From Flavobacteriaceae bacterium (GTDB taxonomy: Bacteria > Bacteroidota > Bacteroidia > Flavobacteriales > Flavobacteriaceae), in assembly GCA_947482805.1 (NCBI GenBank), contig CANKLK010000039.1, positions 1-15,149 on the forward strand: a DNA stretch of 15,149 bases, written 5' to 3'. Positions 14,433-15,149 of this stretch are shown piece after piece (the first letter of the stretch is position 1; every line of letters starts with the position of its first letter). A program made the translations under genes and the position numbers. The notes under the pieces were generated by a model, which saw only the letters and a list, made by a program, of their open reading frames with translations, searched no databases and was not told where the DNA came from.

Positions 14433-14723
14433 GTTTGTTTAATTTTTATGATTAATATTAGCAAATTTATATGTAATCATTTTGCATGAACGTAGTTGGT
14501 ATTTGTAGTTATTAACAATGTTATTAACAAAAAATATATCTAAATCATTATTTTACAGTATTTTAAATCTAATTCAGGTTTACAACATGAATATAACCAT
14601 TATGAAAAACTCAAAATTCTAAGGTATAAAATTAATTTTTCCTATTTATAATTGCTTTTTTTAGCAAAAACCAAACGCTCATTTAAACTGTTTATTCCTA
14701 TTTTTACAGAAATATATGTTCCC
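14433..14723. other. Divergent intergenic region between the barrel gene and aroQ
   Basis: A 291-nt very AT-rich region with no credible gene. It holds the -7 box of the barrel gene (14462-14469) and a weak inverted repeat TTGCT/AGCAA (14652-14656, 14663-14667). I see no clear promoter for aroQ: TATTTTTA at 14699-14706 is one base off the -7 consensus but lacks a -33 TTTG. Confidence 0.6.
14462..14469 (-). promoter_or_regulatory. Probable -7 box of the outer-membrane barrel gene
   Basis: Read on the - strand, TAAATTTG fully matches TAnnTTTG and lies 29 nt before the ATG at 14432, giving a leader of about 20-25 nt. The matching -33 region (CGTT/GTTC at about 14489-14493) is poor, so the call rests on the -7 box and its position. 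Confidence 0.55.
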
Positions 14724-15137
14724 ATGAAAATAATAATAATTAACGGTCCAAACTTAAACTTATTAGGAAAGCGTGAGCCAGATGTCTATGGCAACATGAC
14801 TTTCGATACTTTTTATGACCAGTTGAAAGAGAAATATCCAAACATTTCGCTTTCTTATTTTCAAAGTAATATAGAAGGGGAGCTAATTGATAAAATCCAA
14901 GAAGTTGGGTTTACGTATGATGGCATCATTCTGAATGCTGCGGCTTACACTCATACATCGGTTGGTATTGGCGATGCTGTAAAAGCAATATCAACTCCGG
15001 TGATAGAAGTGCATATATCCAATACCTTCTCTAGAGAGGCTTTCCGTCATCAATCTTTTATTTCGCCAAATGCTAAAGGAATAATTATTGGCTTTGGTTT
15101 GAAGAGTTATGAATTGGCGTTGCAATCATTTATTTAG
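14724..15137 (+). CDS. aroQ: 3-dehydroquinate dehydratase, type II
   Basis: 137-residue enzyme that dehydrates 3-dehydroquinate to 3-dehydroshikimate, the third step of the shikimate pathway; type II enzymes form a cytosolic dodecamer. Signatures: INGPNLNLLGKREPDVYG at 6-23, carrying lid Arg17 and catalytic Tyr22; QSNIEGELIDKI (47-58); NAAAYTHTS (71-79); and EVHISN (95-100) with catalytic His97, then REAFRHQS (104-111). Normal length for the family is about 140-150. Small departures are AAA where NPG/NPA is common at 71-74, and Phe102 where His is common. The frame is open upstream to a TTG at 14652, but the family's N-terminus begins exactly at the ATG at 14724. It is transcribed away from the barrel gene; the stop at 15135-15137 is 12 nt from the window end. 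Confidence 0.96.
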   Translation: MKIIIINGPNLNLLGKREPDVYGNMTFDTFYDQLKEKYPNISLSYFQSNIEGELIDKIQEVGFTYDGIILNAAAYTHTSVGIGDAVKAISTPVIEVHISNTFSREAFRHQSFISPNAKGIIIGFGLKSYELALQSFI

Positions 15138-15149
15138 TTACACAGACCT

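Noticed and set aside
14652..14667. TTGCT/AGCAA inverted repeat before aroQ as a terminator
   Set aside because: Only 5 bp of stem, no T-run after it on either strand, and no gene ending nearby.
14652..14723. Extended aroQ beginning at TTG 14652
   Set aside because: It adds 24 residues with no counterpart in type II dehydroquinases; the conserved N-terminus begins at ATG 14724.

Overview
The window looks like chromosomal DNA from a member of the Bacteroidota, most likely Flavobacteriaceae and close to Flavobacterium. The evidence is its low GC content, promoter boxes of the Bacteroidota type (TTG/TTTG, 19 nt, TAnnTTTG), start codons without clear Shine-Dalgarno sequences, a carboxypeptidase-regulatory-like TonB-dependent receptor, and a 6S RNA of the flavobacterial type. 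I see no insertion sequence, prophage, CRISPR array, tRNA or rRNA. Most of the window is conserved core genome.

Layout. (1) Positions 1-4227, + strand: the 3' part of a membrane-anchored family 2 glycosyltransferase, a short palindromic element, a phosphoglucomutase/phosphomannomutase, and an MsbA-like ABC exporter whose start codon overlaps the mutase stop (TAATG). (2) Positions 4228-9163, - strand: a probable three-gene envelope operon, transcribed M23 metallopeptidase, then TonB-dependent receptor, then a lipoprotein with two EF-hand-like loops. The lipoprotein stop codon directly abuts the ABC exporter stop. (3) Positions 9291-11761, + strand: a strong promoter, a small coiled-coil protein, ZapA, a 6S RNA and RNase Y. 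(4) Positions 11760-14432, - strand: a XerD-type tyrosine recombinase, an AT-rich secreted orphan, a small lipoprotein and an outer-membrane beta-barrel protein, separated by intrinsic terminators; two of these terminators share an identical 30-bp sequence. (5) Positions 14724-15137, + strand: type II 3-dehydroquinate dehydratase.

How the genes fit together. Region 1 suggests sugar activation, sugar transfer at the membrane and flipping of a lipid-linked product; this is inferred from adjacency. Region 2 is an envelope unit with an enzyme, a receptor and a lipoprotein; its substrate cannot be read from sequence. Region 3 joins cell division (ZapA) to two RNA-level regulators, 6S RNA and RNase Y. 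The 6S RNA lies directly after zapA, as it does in E. coli, and only 22 nt separate its T-run from rny, so rny has no obvious promoter of its own. Region 4 holds the least conserved-looking material: two small exported proteins I do not recognise.

I found no clearly new large system. The points most worth a second look are the zapA/6S RNA/rny arrangement, the EF-hand lipoprotein behind the TonB receptor, the duplicated terminator, the AT-rich orphan pair and the palindromic element at 605-650.
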